64,000 nucleotides of DNA from Viscum album (lineage: Eukaryota > Streptophyta > Magnoliopsida > Santalales > Viscaceae). The notes beneath the pieces were generated by a model. The model saw only the letters and a list, made by a program, of their open reading frames with translations. It did not search any database and was not told where the DNA came from. How positions within the stretch are numbered: position 1 is the first letter of the stretch; each line of letters opens with the position of its first letter. Of the stretch, positions 12,815-26,172 are shown piece after piece. Position numbers and translations under genes: made by a program. Location of the stretch: positions 371,890,067 through 371,954,066 of the forward strand of contig OY728157.1 of assembly GCA_963277665.1 (NCBI GenBank). The letters run 5' to 3'.

Positions 12815-13872
12815 TCTCCCTTGTCCTTATTTGGGGAACATTTCCCTGACGCTTAGGAAATTCATGTCCATAATGTCCCATCTCCCTGTAATTGTATCAC
12901 ATAATATTGGTAGCTTCTTTCCTCCCCTTACAATCCCTAGATTAGTGGCCTTTTTCTATGCACTTGTAACAGACTCCCATTCCTTCAGGCAAGTTCCAGG
13001 GTGTTTCTTCCCATAATTATTGCATGATGGAAATTCAACTCTTCCCTTCTTCCCCATTTCCTTATTTCATTTCTTAGAGTCTTAAATATCTCAATTCTTC
13101 TTTTTCTTTCCCTTAAATTCATAAAACATAGAGAACTCATTTTCTATCTTGTTAACACAAGAAAATATGTCTTCATATGATGAGAAATTCTGGGAGACTA
13201 GATCCCTTTAGAGTAATGGTTTCAAAACATCAAATAATTGATAAATGTTGCTCCTTAGATTACATATATAGTTTGAAACATGCCTTTACAGCCTTGTAAT
13301 TTTTTTTCATACTTGAAAACATTTTCATCATCCATCTGCCTCAGACTCAGGAATTTCATCTCCATATCAGCTCACTGTTCACGAGGGAAATATTTTTATA
13401 AGAATATTTCCTTAAAATCCATCCATTATATCTCTTCTATTTCTTCCTCCTACTTTGTGTTTTGGATTTACTACCACCACTAATCCACATCTACCATTAG
13501 ATGATAAACTTCCATGATAACCTTTTATCATTTGTTACATCCCAAAGTGAGAAACATCTTTTCTAGGGAACATATCCACCACTCTGCCACAAATGGGTTT
13601 TCACTCCCACTGTATGATGGAGGTTGTTGTCTCATAAAGTGATCTAACATAGCTCCTATACATGGTGGATCTGGATGCTCTATATGGGTAAGGTTATTAT
13701 TCCTAACCTGAGTAAGTTGTCCCAGTATAGAAAAAGTTTTCACTTCACTAGTCACAAAACTAGATCCAACATCATTATCTTGTATCAGTGATAAATCCCT
13801 ACAGGGGACACGTTCATTTTTGAGGTTTCCATTCCTTCCACTATGCTCCATTTCGAAAAAAAATTCATACAC
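12815..13872 (-). pseudogene. gag: E1 gag remnant
   Basis: Capsid/nucleocapsid part of the polyprotein, upstream of pol in the element's sense. The segment 13,528-13,872 contains the typical Ty3/gypsy gag start region with 'HFMRQQPPSYSGS' and then 'AEWW'. A zinc knuckle of the form CX2CX4HX4C is at 12,930-12,971 (CYKCIEKGH...C, with one internal stop), followed by a second, damaged knuckle (REMGHYGHE). Reading frames are interrupted between 13,060 and 13,528. It would package element RNA. The true start cannot be fixed. Confidence 0.8.
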
Positions 13873-14337
13873 TAGATTAGGGTCTTAATCCTGATGTATA
13901 ATCTTAATGTTGAAAAATATGTAGCATAAATTGAATTTCTATGCATAGATAATATCTTAATCATAAACATGGTATCTTTGAGAAAAAAATTAAATTCAAA
14001 TCCTTAATAATGGATTATAAAGAAAATGTAAATTATCCTAAGCATATCCCCTATGAGTGTCGTAACCAATAGTGCAGCAAGGCCAGTTGTCTTGTACCCA
14101 TATACCCCAGGTCAAGCCTTAAACTCATTGTCGGAGCTTTCACTCCTAGGTACATCTGTTCTAGAGCTCCCTCTACCAACTCATATCTAGAAAAGGATGT
14201 ATTTCATGAAATATCCACATAATATATTCCTTAAAAAATACCAGGACATTCTGGTATGTTTACCCTCAAAGACTATCTTAGTGACTCTCCCTTTTTTACA
14301 ATTTCTAAATCTATTTTCCATGTTTTCTACTAAACAT

Positions 14338-14349
14338 CCTCTAATACCA
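14338..14349 (-). other. Primer-binding site of E1 (tRNA-iMet type)
   Basis: The minus strand reads tggtattagagg, two bases inside the 5' LTR. It agrees at 10 of 12 positions with the plant initiator-Met site tggtatcagagc. The mid-motif change is C to T. Confidence 0.85.
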
Positions 14350-14856
14350 ACTATTAGGACCCGAACCCAGTTTTCCACAGTCGGTGCCTTATTTGATTAC
14401 ATTGGCATAAAAACATGGAATAAGCCTCCAGAAGGACTGATTAGATTAGTATTATTGTAAAAAAGATTCATATATATGTTGAACATTTCAACTAGAAAAT
14501 AAATACAACATAGAAACTACTTAGAAAACAACCATAAATCCTAGGTTATTTTAGCATGTATTTCATAATAAACATCTTCATGTCTTGATAAAATGAATCA
14601 TAATAAAGGGGTGAGCTCAAATTCTCATTAAGGATAAGAAATAGAATGGAAGATAACATTAACATTATATGTGGTGAATAAGTAAAAACACATGCCTCTA
14701 AAAATAAACATGAACATAATATGGAAAAAATGAGCTGATAAAATATTGTCATAACATAACATAATCATGGGTATTATACTAGTCGAATAACCATATGAAC
14801 CATCAATACTATTTTCATAATGAGGGAATGCATAATGCATGACAGAAAAACCATAC

Positions 14857-14918
14857 TGTCAAGGCCTTGGGCCAAGAATATAAAAATAATTTTGTCAAGG
14901 CCTTGTGTCAAGACCGTA
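14857..14918. repeat. Two caaggccttg-bearing repeats, E1 5' LTR
   Basis: Copies at 14,857-14,882 and 14,893-14,918, both with the perfect palindrome caaggccttg. They match the pair at 6,942-7,004. Confidence 0.7.
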
Positions 14919-16617
14919 GTTTGTCTCATTAGACCTACCTATGCAACGAGGGGAAATAGTGGGCCCCAAATGACACTTACTATTTCCAATTAATTACTCA
15001 TATGAATTGGGATAAATATATATAGAAAATACATTCATATTTAAATTAATATATGAAATGAAAATAACTTTCCCTGAACATTAAGAATAAAGACTAACCA
15101 TTCAGAGTAAATTGGGGAATGGATTTAAGATAGCACACCCTCATCCAAATTAATCATAAACCACTAAATTAAATATCATATATAATAATATGGAATAATA
15201 ATCCTAATAATAAATAATAATCAACAAGAGTTTTGAAATAGATGAAGATACTGTTATAAAATCTTCGAGTAAATCTTGAGATAAATAATCTTTTACTTAG
15301 AAAAGAATAGTTCATTTGGAAAAATATTTTTGTAAGACAAGAAGTTAAGTAAGATAGTATTTTCCTAATAAAATTAGTGATTTTGTAAAAATAATGGTTT
15401 CTATAAACAGATTATATAGTGCCCTTGAAAATAGGTAAGAATTAGATAAATTCCTTTAAACCAGGCTTGTATTTTGGAAACAATTTCGAAATTTCCTTTT
15501 AAAACCTGTAACAATCCATAAAATAAGGAAAGATTATGGTTGGTAAACATATATATAACCCACAAACATATTTTTTTCGGATTAAATAATAATAAAAAAT
15601 AATTTCGTTGAGGTAATTTAGACAATGAATGTAACTTGAATGAAAATGGAAGTTCGGGTGAGAAAACTCTTACCTTAAATCTGAACATGTTCCCCCCTTG
15701 AAATTAAGCTCTGGGAATATGAAATTATAGTTATTAATAAACTATTTAAAACCCTATTATAAAAGTATTTAGTTAATCATAATTCGTTTTAGTTCATTTT
15801 TTCTCTTATCGATAAGTTATTATATTGAATCTTGTCGTACCATAGTGTTCGTTTTCATTATTTTCATAAACGGTTCACTTGTTTTTAATTAATGGATTTT
15901 GTGTGGAATGGATGTAAATATCCAGAATTGAATTCGCATATTATTTATGATCATCTATAGGTGATTTTGGTAATTTATATATCTCGGTTACACGGCATCA
16001 GGATGAATTATTATATAGAACTATAATGATAAATGTTTCAGTTAATTTGTGGGTTTTGATAAAAACGAACTCCTTTTCCATTATAATGTAATAACATTTG
16101 TACAAAGGGATTACATAAACATACATATGGTATATTAAATGTATAATAATCTGGTTCAAACATAACATTAATAATTTCATGAACATAATTTATAATGATA
16201 ATTGAAATTAAAATCCCATCATCCATGAATGTGGTAAATTGACACATCTCTGATGTTGTTCTTTCTTCTAGTATAAAGAAGGTAAAAGGAAGAGATGATG
16301 ATAAATTATTCCACTATCATGAAAATATTCTAGTAAATGTAAGTTACTAGATTTATCACAACATTTGGATAAAGATAGGTAATAATAGAAATAGAAAAGA
16401 AATGAACTTGAATAGAAAGACAAAGAATTTAAAAAATAGAGGAATTTACCTCTTGAACCAAACTTCCCTGAGAGCCTCCATAAGGTTTAGGTTTTGGTAA
16501 TTTTATGACACCAAGGCTTTATGGAAGTGGAAGAGGAGCTTGGGAGAATATTTGGATTGAATTTGGACAAGGAACAAGGCTCGATAGGACGGATGAAAAG
16601 GGTGAGTGAGATGGGGT

Positions 16618-16624
16618 TTTTATA
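16618..16624 (-). promoter_or_regulatory. TATA box of E1 5' LTR
   Basis: The reverse complement reads tataaaa in 'ccactataaaaacccc'. Transcription of E1 would start a little to the left and run toward lower coordinates. It is conserved in the other LTR. Confidence 0.6.
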
Positions 16625-17320
16625 GTGGAGGAGAAGAGAGTTTTCTTAATTTTTTATTCATTAGTTTATTAATTTCCCTCAAGACCAGAAATAGTTATGA
16701 TTCCATGACTAAGAATAGTAATAAATTCATGTGAGTTCGAACCAAGTTGGATTACATCACTTGTGATGTCATAAATAATATATTTAAATGAAAATTTGTA
16801 TATAGGGTATTTTACCGTATTTCACTATTCATAAAAAATTCGAGTATTTCAGAAAAATACCAAAACTTAATGATAACCATTTTTTGATGTATAGAATCCA
16901 AAAATGAATTCAAAAATAATTTTCTATAGAGGATTAATTAAATATTAAATTAAAACCATAATTTATTCGAAAAACTAAAATTTTAAAACATCTATTTACT
17001 TATTATAATGCTTAGGCATATCGTACGTCCACTTGAGTATTATTTATATAATATCATAGGTATGGTTAATATTCATTAGGGTATAACAATATTCATCAGG
17101 GTATGTTACTATTCATAAGGGTTAGTTACTATTCACCAAAAATTACGTTTTTCTTATCAGACTCCACATAACTTATTAATCAGAACCGTGTATGACAGAT
17201 TTTCAAAATTCCCATCACAGAGGTGAAAAACTTATATTTAATGGTGAAATAGAACTTAGTAGTTCATTATGAAATATTTATAAGAATGTAATTTCAATTG
17301 AAAAATATTAGGTTCTTACA

Positions 17321-17325
17321 TTTAC
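17321..17325. repeat. Target-site duplication of E1, right copy (tttac)
   Basis: Exact repeat of 6,438-6,442, directly after the terminal ca of the 5' LTR. Confidence 0.85.
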
Positions 17326-18186
17326 ATAATATTATAGAAATGTTTGGAATATAAATATGAACTAGGAATATAATGTTTAGGTTCTAAAGTAGTGTATCAA
17401 TAGTACATGTGAGTATAATTTTAAACCCAAAGATGTAAATTTAGTTGAAAAACTCAAAAATGTTTCTTCAAGAAGCCAATTAAGGTCATTAAAACCTAGA
17501 GTGGTCTAAAAGGAATAATAATAATTCAATATGACTATATTTTCCAAGATATACCTGGAAAAGTTTGTGAAACTCTATGTAATGTTCAGGTTAGTTGTGA
17601 ATTTTATATAAATAATTTCTAAATTTTTGTCATACAAAATTTATATTTTAATAAAATATTCTTTTCAATTAAAAATGTTCTAAATGCATAGAATACCATA
17701 TATGATATAGTGTACATATTTAATATTCCAACTAAAATAAAATAAAAGTTATTTCTTAAAAACGTGTTTTTGTATCATATAAAGATATTATTAAGATATA
17801 ATAGAGTCTAAGAATCTAGTGGGAGTATCTTTGAATTAATGAAGTTCAATGTAAAAAAATAAATAATTACACTAATCTATATTTAAATTTATTTTTACTT
17901 AATATTTTAAGAGAATTAGTTTGTATTTTTTGACAATAATATAAGTAGCATTTTTAATTCAATGGAAAATATTTTATGGAATAGAATTCATGGATGATGA
18001 TGACACACATAGAAGGAGTTCTAATTAGATAATATAAGTTGATATAATATTATTTTATGCTGTGAAGTTAAGATATTTCAATATGTTCAATTATTTTAAT
18101 AGTTAGAATATGACTCCTAGGTCTCACCATAATTCAAACAAAATTATTTCATGGACGTTTCTCACTAATGAGTTGAGTGGGAGAGT
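17326..18186. other. Gene-free stretch right of E1
   Basis: No domain recognised. It ends in 'gagtgggagag' (about 18,175-18,185), which resembles the purine tract before a plant copia 3' LTR. If so, this is the 3' internal end of the E7 element. The support is this short motif only. Confidence 0.3.
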
Positions 18187-20277
18187 TTTATCAAATGGTG
18201 AAATAGATATGTGACATGGATTATATATGATGTGATGTGTTAACAAAACCCATAATGTGTGGAAAACATAAGGATGGTCAGTTATTTTATCATATATGAT
18301 ATGATAAACCATTTTTTATGTTTTTTGTTAAATATTCTTAAATATTTTAATAATATTGAAATTTATCGCATTAAAGGAAACCTCTATATTATCAGTCATT
18401 CACGTTGGCTAAATAAATGTATATATAGATATACATTTCATTAAATGTAAAGATAATTGACCTATAAATGTATAACATTAATTTTATCACTAACCGATGT
18501 TCTTCCTGGAGCGTTATAGGTTATGAAGCAATTTTAAGGTAATAGTGAGTATTATTCTTGAATATAGATACAAAATATGCTCATGAGGCACAAAATAAAG
18601 AATATGATTATTTATATGTATTGGATGGCCTATTATTATACCACATGGAGTGTCACAAAAATATCTTTGGTATACTAGGGGTGTTTGGATTGTATTGTGT
18701 CCCCACTACTTGAGGTTAGTGAGAAACCTAACATGATAACCTTCATACATTGACACACTACTTACACAGGTATATATATTGACTTAGATAATATGGGGGT
18801 TGTTGGGTATGTTACTGATCATGTCATCGGTTCGAGCTAAATGATGATGAGATTGGTCACCTCATATAATGAGTATGAAATCTAGGTCCTCATTTCAGAA
18901 GGACTATGGGAGCGTGTAGGTATACATAGATATCGTATATCTATATGGATAAGGGACATGTGATGTTATTATCCATAAGGATGAATCACATTTGATATAT
19001 TCATCGATCAGATCAGTTTACACTTAGAGAATCAAGAAAATATGAGTTGGCTATATGAGATTGACATGCTCTATGTCCCATAGTCACTTGATGTATTGGA
19101 AAAATGGAAAATATAAGAAGTTATTTTTACATATAAGGAACATCTATGGATATAGGTATAGAGATACATGTTATTTATAGATATCATGCTTGATCCCTTT
19201 ATAAATTGAGTATTATTTACACATTGATAAAGGGTGATCTTTTCTTACATATATGGATCACGATATTTGTATTTATTTTCATTACTAAAATGGCATGTAG
19301 TTTCACACTTTGGTGTTTACTAAATGGGGATTGTTTTTTACTTAGAGAGAGAGTCTAAAATGGTTTTAGAGTTAATCCAAAAAAAAAATTTTATTGGTAT
19401 TCACAATATATTTAATATGATTTAATATAAGGTAATGTTAATGTTAGCTTTCCAAAAAAAATTTTGAAGATATACAAAAGTATTTTGGATATGGTTTCAC
19501 AAGTTATTGTATTCAATACAACATGAGGTGAAATAGAACAATGCCTATTAGGATTTAGTGAAAGTTGGATATTAAAGGGAATATTCCCTAAATCCATCTA
19601 CATGTGGTTCCTAGTTGAATATGGAACTATTAATGGAAGTATAGAAATTTGATTTCTATGATACCTCCACCTCTTGATAGGTGGGAATTTATGTATACAG
19701 CCAGAAGTCGAACCACTCTCCCATGTGAGCTATCATTAAGGATTTGTTACATAAGATATAATGGACCGAGAATTCATTATTCCTACATGAGATGCATGGT
19801 ATGGATAAAGTATTATTTTCTAATGCATTATAAATGAAATAAAAAATGAAACAACCCACATATCATCTGTATGGTTTATTTAATACTGCCTTGTCAAGAC
19901 TGTGATGTGGAATGCTTTTAAGATGCTTGGATGATACAACCTAGTACCTAAATACTCTCATTATTTTTATACATTTCATTTGAGGAATTGGAATTATGTT
20001 GAGGTAGAATAAACCCATTCCAAATGATAGATGAATAACTCAGCCTGTGGATACCTATAGAGGTGGGATGCTTTTGTTTTCCACTTATGTGATCTCTCTC
20101 AAACTCATCTGAAGAAGATCAAGAATTATGTAGTGGCTCTTCGGTATAAGGTAATCCTATATAGTATTTATTAATTTTATCATTTTATGTATTTTCATAT
20201 TATCTTTCATGGATATCCTCATATATGAGTTTTAAATTTATTAGGCTAAATATGATAATTATTATTAGACTCTAACA
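18187..20277 (+). repeat. LTR copy of the second family (E7), possibly copia-type
   Basis: The right part (about 19,790-20,277) pairs with 2,950-3,468 and has the same terminal 'tctaaca'. The left limit is set only by the purine-rich 'gagtgggagag' before it. A weak PBS-like 'atgacatcaag' follows the right end, so it could be a 5' LTR rather than a 3' LTR. No protein-coding content. The 62-residue frame at 19,649-19,837 lies inside and is not family-like. Confidence 0.4.
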
Positions 20278-20879
20278 AAACACTTCACGCATGACATCAA
20301 GATACTGTCTTAGGCATACTTCTCGAGTATTGGATATATTCCAATATATGAAAGTTTCAATTTTGGATTGAATAAGTATACTTATTGGGGCATATCATAT
20401 ATGAGTCTAGTGTGTCTATATATACTAAGAATGTTATAGTCCTTCTTTCATAGGAGTGGTGTAATAAAAATACGTACACAACTTCTGGGTCTTATTTGGT
20501 TATTATTAGAGGTTTATCTTGGACATATCCTATTTGGAAGCATTGATGATAGGCCTAATATAAAATGGTGTGAATATAATCTGGTCTAAAACATGGGAGA
20601 TCATTTTTTGGAGTTAAAGGGGATATTGATATTAGTTCCAATCCAAACCTTACATAAACCAAGAAGTGAGTACCTCGTGCATTTTTATTTCTCTATGGTC
20701 ACGTTAGAATAAGTATTGATGTCGGGAGTTCATGCGGTGGTGTTTGGGTATAGTAAAAGGAGTTTTCATTAGTTTAATTACCCTACTTGTAAACCTTATC
20801 AGGTAATAGTATTATATTCTTTGAGGTTTTTTAGGAAATACTAGTTGGGGGAGATATTTCTGGTATATACTACCAAAGG
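20278..20879. other. Junction stretch between E7 LTR and E5 pol
   Basis: About 600 bases with no recognisable motif. It may be decayed RT-side sequence of E5 or of the element behind the LTR ending at 20,277. Confidence 0.3.
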
Positions 20880-22560
20880 TTCTTAAAATATTTCTTCTCA
20901 AAATGGTACATTAAAATTTGTTAGTGAAGGTGGGTTTAGTATATTTGGTCCTTTAACTATAAATTTTAATACACCCCTAAGAAGGAAAATGTGGTTGCAG
21001 ATGCTCTGAGTTAAAATACATAGACCTAGGTGGTCCAGGTGTCCAATAGTGAGTGGTAATTGATGGCCCTCTTTGGTGCTTGTACATTTAAGATTACTAG
21101 GGTTGAGTGAACTCTATATCCATATTCACTACTTATTATGTTATAAATAGGATAAATATTAGGGAACTATCTGATCCATATTTTTTTATCTCAAATGGAT
21201 AACATATTTGGTGGGGATCCACCATTGGATTGGACCATCAATAATGAATATATCATTCACATCCATGATCGTGTCTTGGTTTCCACTAGTACGATTGAAG
21301 GTATGATGAGGTATTTTAATGCCTTAAAAGGGGTCATTCATCTAGTCATTAAAAATATATATTGTATAGATTATAGGTAATACTGTTGGCTATAGATGAA
21401 TAATGACATAACGTGATTTTTTATATGGTGTTCTACCTTTTAGTATGTGATTTCATAGAACTAGTGTTCTACTGGTCTCCTATAGTTGTTGCCTATTACC
21501 ATGTGAAAATGAGATGGAATGGACATTAATTTTCTCATAGGGTTTTTTTGAGGAAACCCAGAAGATGAAATGCAACATGGTTGATCATAATCATCTAATG
21601 AAAGTGGAACATTTCCTAGTAACAAGGGAAACCTTTTCATTATATGAGTTGGTGAGGATCTATATTTGGGACATAGTGCGCTTGCATTGGATCCCTTAAA
21701 GTATTTTTTAATAGGTATTAACATTTTACATTTTTTTCTGGTATGTATTATAGAAATCACATGGAATTTAGGTGAACCTAAGAAATTTCTATCATCCATA
21801 GGTAGATGGATAGTATGGTCATAGAATTCAGATCTTAGAGGACCCAGTAAAAGAATGTTTTCGTGATTTTAGTGATTCTTGTGAAAACCACTTGAACTTC
21901 ATAGATTTATCCTATAATAATAGTTATCAAGAATCTATAAATATGGATCTTTATAATTCTCTATATGGTATGTTGTTTTGTTCCCCATTTAATAGGTTTG
22001 AGTCTGGTGAGTTTGTGATTATCAGACTGAGTCTCATTTAGGAGACCTCAAAGTACATACAATTGATCCAGAAGCGAATGATGATCACCTATAGTAGGAA
22101 TATTACATATATGGATTGATGATGTTGACCACATGAGTTCATGTTGTGCTATATTGTGTCCATACAATTGTCTTCAAGATTAAAAAACCTTTTTTAATGG
22201 AGGTAGGGAAATTTGGTACCCAATTACATGGGTTTCTTTGAGATTGTGGAGAGAAATAGTTCAATATCATACATGTTAGACCTCTGTCAACATTTCGGTG
22301 TTATGCATGATGTATTCCTTATATCATAGATTTGATGGTACTATCTCAAACCTTCTCACATGAATGTTGTTGAAGATATTGTGCATTAGTTTGATACATA
22401 CATTGAGGATTATTCAATTTTTATAGTATATTGGAGAAAGAAGACTAACCATAGCAAGATACTTCCTCTACAATGGGGGAGGTGGTTTCATGGCCATATC
22501 CAAGAGGAGACCTATGAGTGGGAGTCTGATATGTGGGATCAGTGACTAGAGTTTTTTACT
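20880..22560 (+). pseudogene. pol: E5 pol remnant: RNase H end, integrase, chromodomain
   Basis: Plus-strand polyprotein remains lacking the gag, protease and RT half. The end of RNase H is seen at about 20,980-21,030 (ENVVADALS). The integrase catalytic-core end is clear at about 21,826-21,970, with 'IQILEDPVKECFRDF', then 'LSYNNSYQESI' and 'NSLYG' in one frame. That matches the conserved tail of chromovirus integrases. Near 22,460-22,530 a chromodomain-like 'EETYEWESDMW' precedes the LTR. Many stops and frame changes; not functional. The order and the LTR directly downstream show plus orientation. Confidence 0.72.
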
Positions 22561-22620
22561 GATGAATCCCATTGATGTTTGGGAGTGTAGCTTGAGGAAA
22601 ACTGTTATATGGTGCAAGGG

Positions 22621-24822
22621 TGGTAAGACCCCAAACAATCTAAAAGTGTCTTTCTATTTAATGGTTTCTCTTATCTTGTTATTTTCATCAATTTATGTGT
22701 TTTTTATGTGTTTAGAAGGATTTGGAGTGGCCCTGGATGTGCTTTGACGGTTGGATTTCTAAAAGGCCAAAAACATAATTTTTTTTGTTAGCTTCATAGT
22801 TAGTGTATGATTAGTACTGAACATGTGGATGAACTTATAGAGGGTTAGATGTGGGTTCATGGTTTTTAAACTATGAGGAGTGCTCCAAGAGACAATGAAA
22901 TAAAATTAAAATAAATTGTAGGTTTGTTTTGCATGGTTAGAGCATAGTTTACCAGACCATGTGGCCAATACATGTGGGGACTAGTTCTTAAAAACAATGG
23001 GGATAAAATAGTTGGTTCAAAGTTTGCATAACCATTTGGGAAAAACCATGAGAAGTGAGTCTTCTTAAATATTGGGATTTTCATGGTTGGGGAACAGTTT
23101 TTCCAACTATTCATTCAAACCATGAATCCTTAAAAAGTGAAATTTATTAAAATTCCATTAATGATTTTAAATGAAACACCTCATTTTTCATCCCTCACTC
23201 ATCCATCCATCTACCATGTCTGTTCACCTCTCTTTAACTCTTTACATTGGTGATTAATCTATCTTTTCTCAATAATATTGAGTGTTTTTCATCCCTATGA
23301 TGTACTAGAGATGATGTTTATCATTTTTTTCTCTTCCTTGTTTTGTTTGTCTGGTTATCAAGAGAACCCATTCCATTCAAAAGTAATATTCCTTATTTTA
23401 GGGTTTTCATCTAATTTTTTGTTTTTTCGAATTTTTCCCATATTAGTGCTAATATTTTATGGGTAGACATCTATGATAATATGATGGATGACCTTAAAGT
23501 TTTACCATAATGTATCTCTATCTTTTGTATATGTGTGTGATGTGAGGTCATGTGGACACATTGTGTTCTTGACTTAATTAAAGAAATAAATGACGCATGA
23601 CCTAAATTTCAAAATTAAATGCTTCCATGGGATGTGAGTGGTCTCTTGATGATATACTAGAACCTTATCCTCAAATTAATGTGTGATTTATCATGTAAAT
23701 TAAATGGGTAATTTAAGAGGGTGACACTAGGGGTTTCATGGACTAGAATAATAACCACGTTTATAACTAGGGATTCTTATGACATGCTCTTGGATCAAGT
23801 ATACATGTTTATTATAAAATACCTAATGTAATTCAATTAAAATAATTGATAGATGAATTTCATATGTACATGGATTATGATTAATGATTTGACATAAATC
23901 CTTGGATTTAGAGGATGATTATCAGTTTTTACTGAAATGGACATGGTCCTTAGATTTAGATCATGACTCTCTATTTTTAATTCCTTCGACACACTCCTTG
24001 GTTTCAAATAATGACTCTCAATTTGGAATTCCTTAAATAAACTCCTTAGATTCATATTGAAACTCTTGATTTGGAATTATTTTGACAAACTCCATGGGCT
24101 TGGTTGTGCCTACATGGGTTACAATACTAATAGATATTTGGAACTGGTTGAAGTAGGTATGGTCTATTCTGTGTGACATCCTAAAACCTAAGGATTGATT
24201 GAAGTTTATCAATGATGTTTAATTTATTTTTACTATGAAAATCAGCATATAACATGCTTTGACTAAATATTCTTATATATTCCATTTGTATTTTATTACT
24301 GAATAATAATCACACCTAGAACATGCCTTCATTGGTTCCCAAACATACTTTGTGGCAGTAATGTAGGAGAAGAGAAAGTTCCCTATGGAAGATAATTGAC
24401 TTGGTATGGTTTGTATGAAGCATGGGTCATGCAACTATTCCAAGTCTTAGGATGGTTTTCTCAATATTTTCTTTTTTTTATATTTTTTTACTTATAGTTT
24501 AATATTTTTCTGATCTACCCAAGGGGTCCCTTTTTATGTGTGACTATTTGTCATTATAATGTTTCAATTTTGATCTTTCATGGGTTATGTTTATTTATTT
24601 ATAATTATCATGATTCTTGTTTACTAATTTACTTGTATGTATATAATAGGTCTTATTTCCATTGTTATTTAAATATAATATAAGGGTATAGTCTCCCCAC
24701 TATACCACAATTTACCCTTGATTTTAGTCAATAGCCTCTAATGTATGGGAAGGTGTGACAAAGGTTATGTAATGAATCCAACTGAGACATTGATCAATGG
24801 TCTATAGATTGGGTATATTACA
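22621..24822 (+). repeat. E5 3' LTR (2.2 kb), same family as E3 LTRs
   Basis: It starts 'tggtaagaccccaaac' after the purine-rich 'gcaaggg' and ends 'gggtatattaca'. Its 3' part (about 24,660-24,760) aligns with the ends of both E3 LTRs, with 'gggtatagtctccccact' and then 'agcctctaatgtatggg'. No second copy is in the window, so E5 is 5'-truncated. No gene inside. Confidence 0.6.
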
Positions 24823-26165
24823 TCCAGTGTGATATTGGGAGATCATTTGGTTTCCTTTTTCTTGGTATTGATCCTCAGACTTGGGAGACCAATTGTTGGT
24901 GATCCAAGTTGATTAATTCCTCTTTTATTCTTGGTTTTCTCCTTTATTTTACATTTAGAGTTATCAATATTAGTTTTGTTTTTTATGGGAGGGTGTCTGG
25001 TCATTGTTATAATGAGATATATTGTGATTATAGGATATTGAGGCTCTTTTTTCATGAATTGGTCCTCATGATCATCCATACCTCAACTCACAATTGCGTA
25101 GTGGGTGTCAAAGTGATAGTTGAGGTATGGAATTTTAAAAGTATTTTATTTTATGAATAATGTGTAAGTGGTATGCTTTTTTCCTTTTAGTTAGATAATA
25201 CAAGTTAACATAATGAGGATAATGAATCAGACTTATTGAATATTGATGGGAATAGGGTGACAAACTTACATTTTTACTTTATTATTATTATTATTTGATT
25301 TTATTCTTGTTATTATTGTGGGAGTTTAATTTCTATTTTGATATATGAACATATTTACTAAAATTATGTGGCATAAATCAGATTCCATAAAAGCTTAATA
25401 ATTTAAATATAGTAACCAATAATTTGTGTAAAATTGAGCATTAATTTTTGGTTTTCCCTAAGACAAATAAAAAAAATTTAAATCGCGTTAAATAGAATTT
25501 TTAAAAGTTTTTTTACTATAATTGGTTGTGATTTTTGATTATTTCCTTGAAATTTTTTGTGATTTTTTTGGGATTTTTGGTGGATATTTTTGGCTGGGTT
25601 CTGATTTTGTTAGAATGGTTTGGGAAGAAGGTTCTATGGAATATTACATTATTATAAATTAGTGATATGGTTGTTGATGTGGAAATGGTAGTGGGGATGG
25701 TCACATGGGAAGGAGATTGTATTTTAGAAGATGAGGTGGTTGTTTTTTTGTTTTGATGTGGGGTTATATTTTATTTTCTTAATGGTGTGGGATAAATGGT
25801 TTACAATAAACCTAGTAAATGGATTGGTCTATAATTAAATAAATCATGGGGTGTGAATGAACTTTTAAATACTTTGAATAATGGGTAATGGATATAATTA
25901 ATATGGGTTATAGATAAGTATTGTTTTTTAATAAATATTGTATTTCAGGAATTAATGAATATAACATGGTTGGTCAATGGTAAATCTAGAAATTGTTCAA
26001 TTATATGGTTTAAAGGGTATTTTTTTTAAGTTTATTATGGTTTTTTTGTATGGTAAGTTGGACTAGTTTGGTGGTTTAGTGTTTGTCGGAGATAGTGATG
26101 TGTTGAAATGATGGTGTGGTTATGTTGTTTTGGAGTTGCCATTTAGGACTAGACTTCTGTGAGTC

Positions 26166-26172
26166 TATATAA
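26166..26172 (+). promoter_or_regulatory. TATA box of E4 5' LTR
   Basis: 'ctatataaatg' in plus orientation inside the presumed LTR, preceding the 5' leader. Function is inferred. Confidence 0.45.

Larger units (their letters stand above)
6443..17320 (-). mobile_element. E1: complete, decayed Ty3/gypsy chromovirus (Tekay/Del type)
   Basis: The 10.9-kb element is inserted on the minus strand. It has two LTRs of about 2.97 kb, a tRNA-iMet-type PBS inside the LTR at 14,352, a purine tract inside the LTR ending at 9,420, and tttac duplications outside. Gag, protease, RT, RNase H, integrase and chromodomain remnants occur in that order reading leftward. That order and the C-terminal chromodomain define a chromovirus; the Tekay/Del label is inferred from long LTRs and the chromodomain tail. 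The LTRs have diverged visibly and all coding frames carry stops and frameshifts, so the insertion is old and immobile. Confidence 0.88.
14352..17320 (-). repeat. 5' LTR of E1
   Basis: It begins 'tattaggacccgaacc' and ends 'aggttcttaca' on the plus strand, so the element's own start is tgtaagaacc. It pairs with 6,443-9,420. In the element's sense it holds U3 (right), the TATA box at 16,618-16,624, and R/U5 (left). The 95-residue open frame at 15,401-15,688 lies entirely in LTR sequence and has no family features. Confidence 0.88.

Noticed and set aside
12807..13016. Plus-strand open frame of 69 codons
   Set aside because: Antisense to the E1 gag zinc knuckle.
15401..15688. 95-codon open frame on the minus strand
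   Set aside because: Lies wholly inside the E1 5' LTR and the matching region of the 3' LTR does not keep the frame.
24816..24840. PBS-like word 'tgatattgggag' after the E5 LTR, which would make it a 5' LTR
   Set aside because: Only about half the positions match the initiator-Met site, while pol and a chromodomain end directly before the LTR on the same strand.
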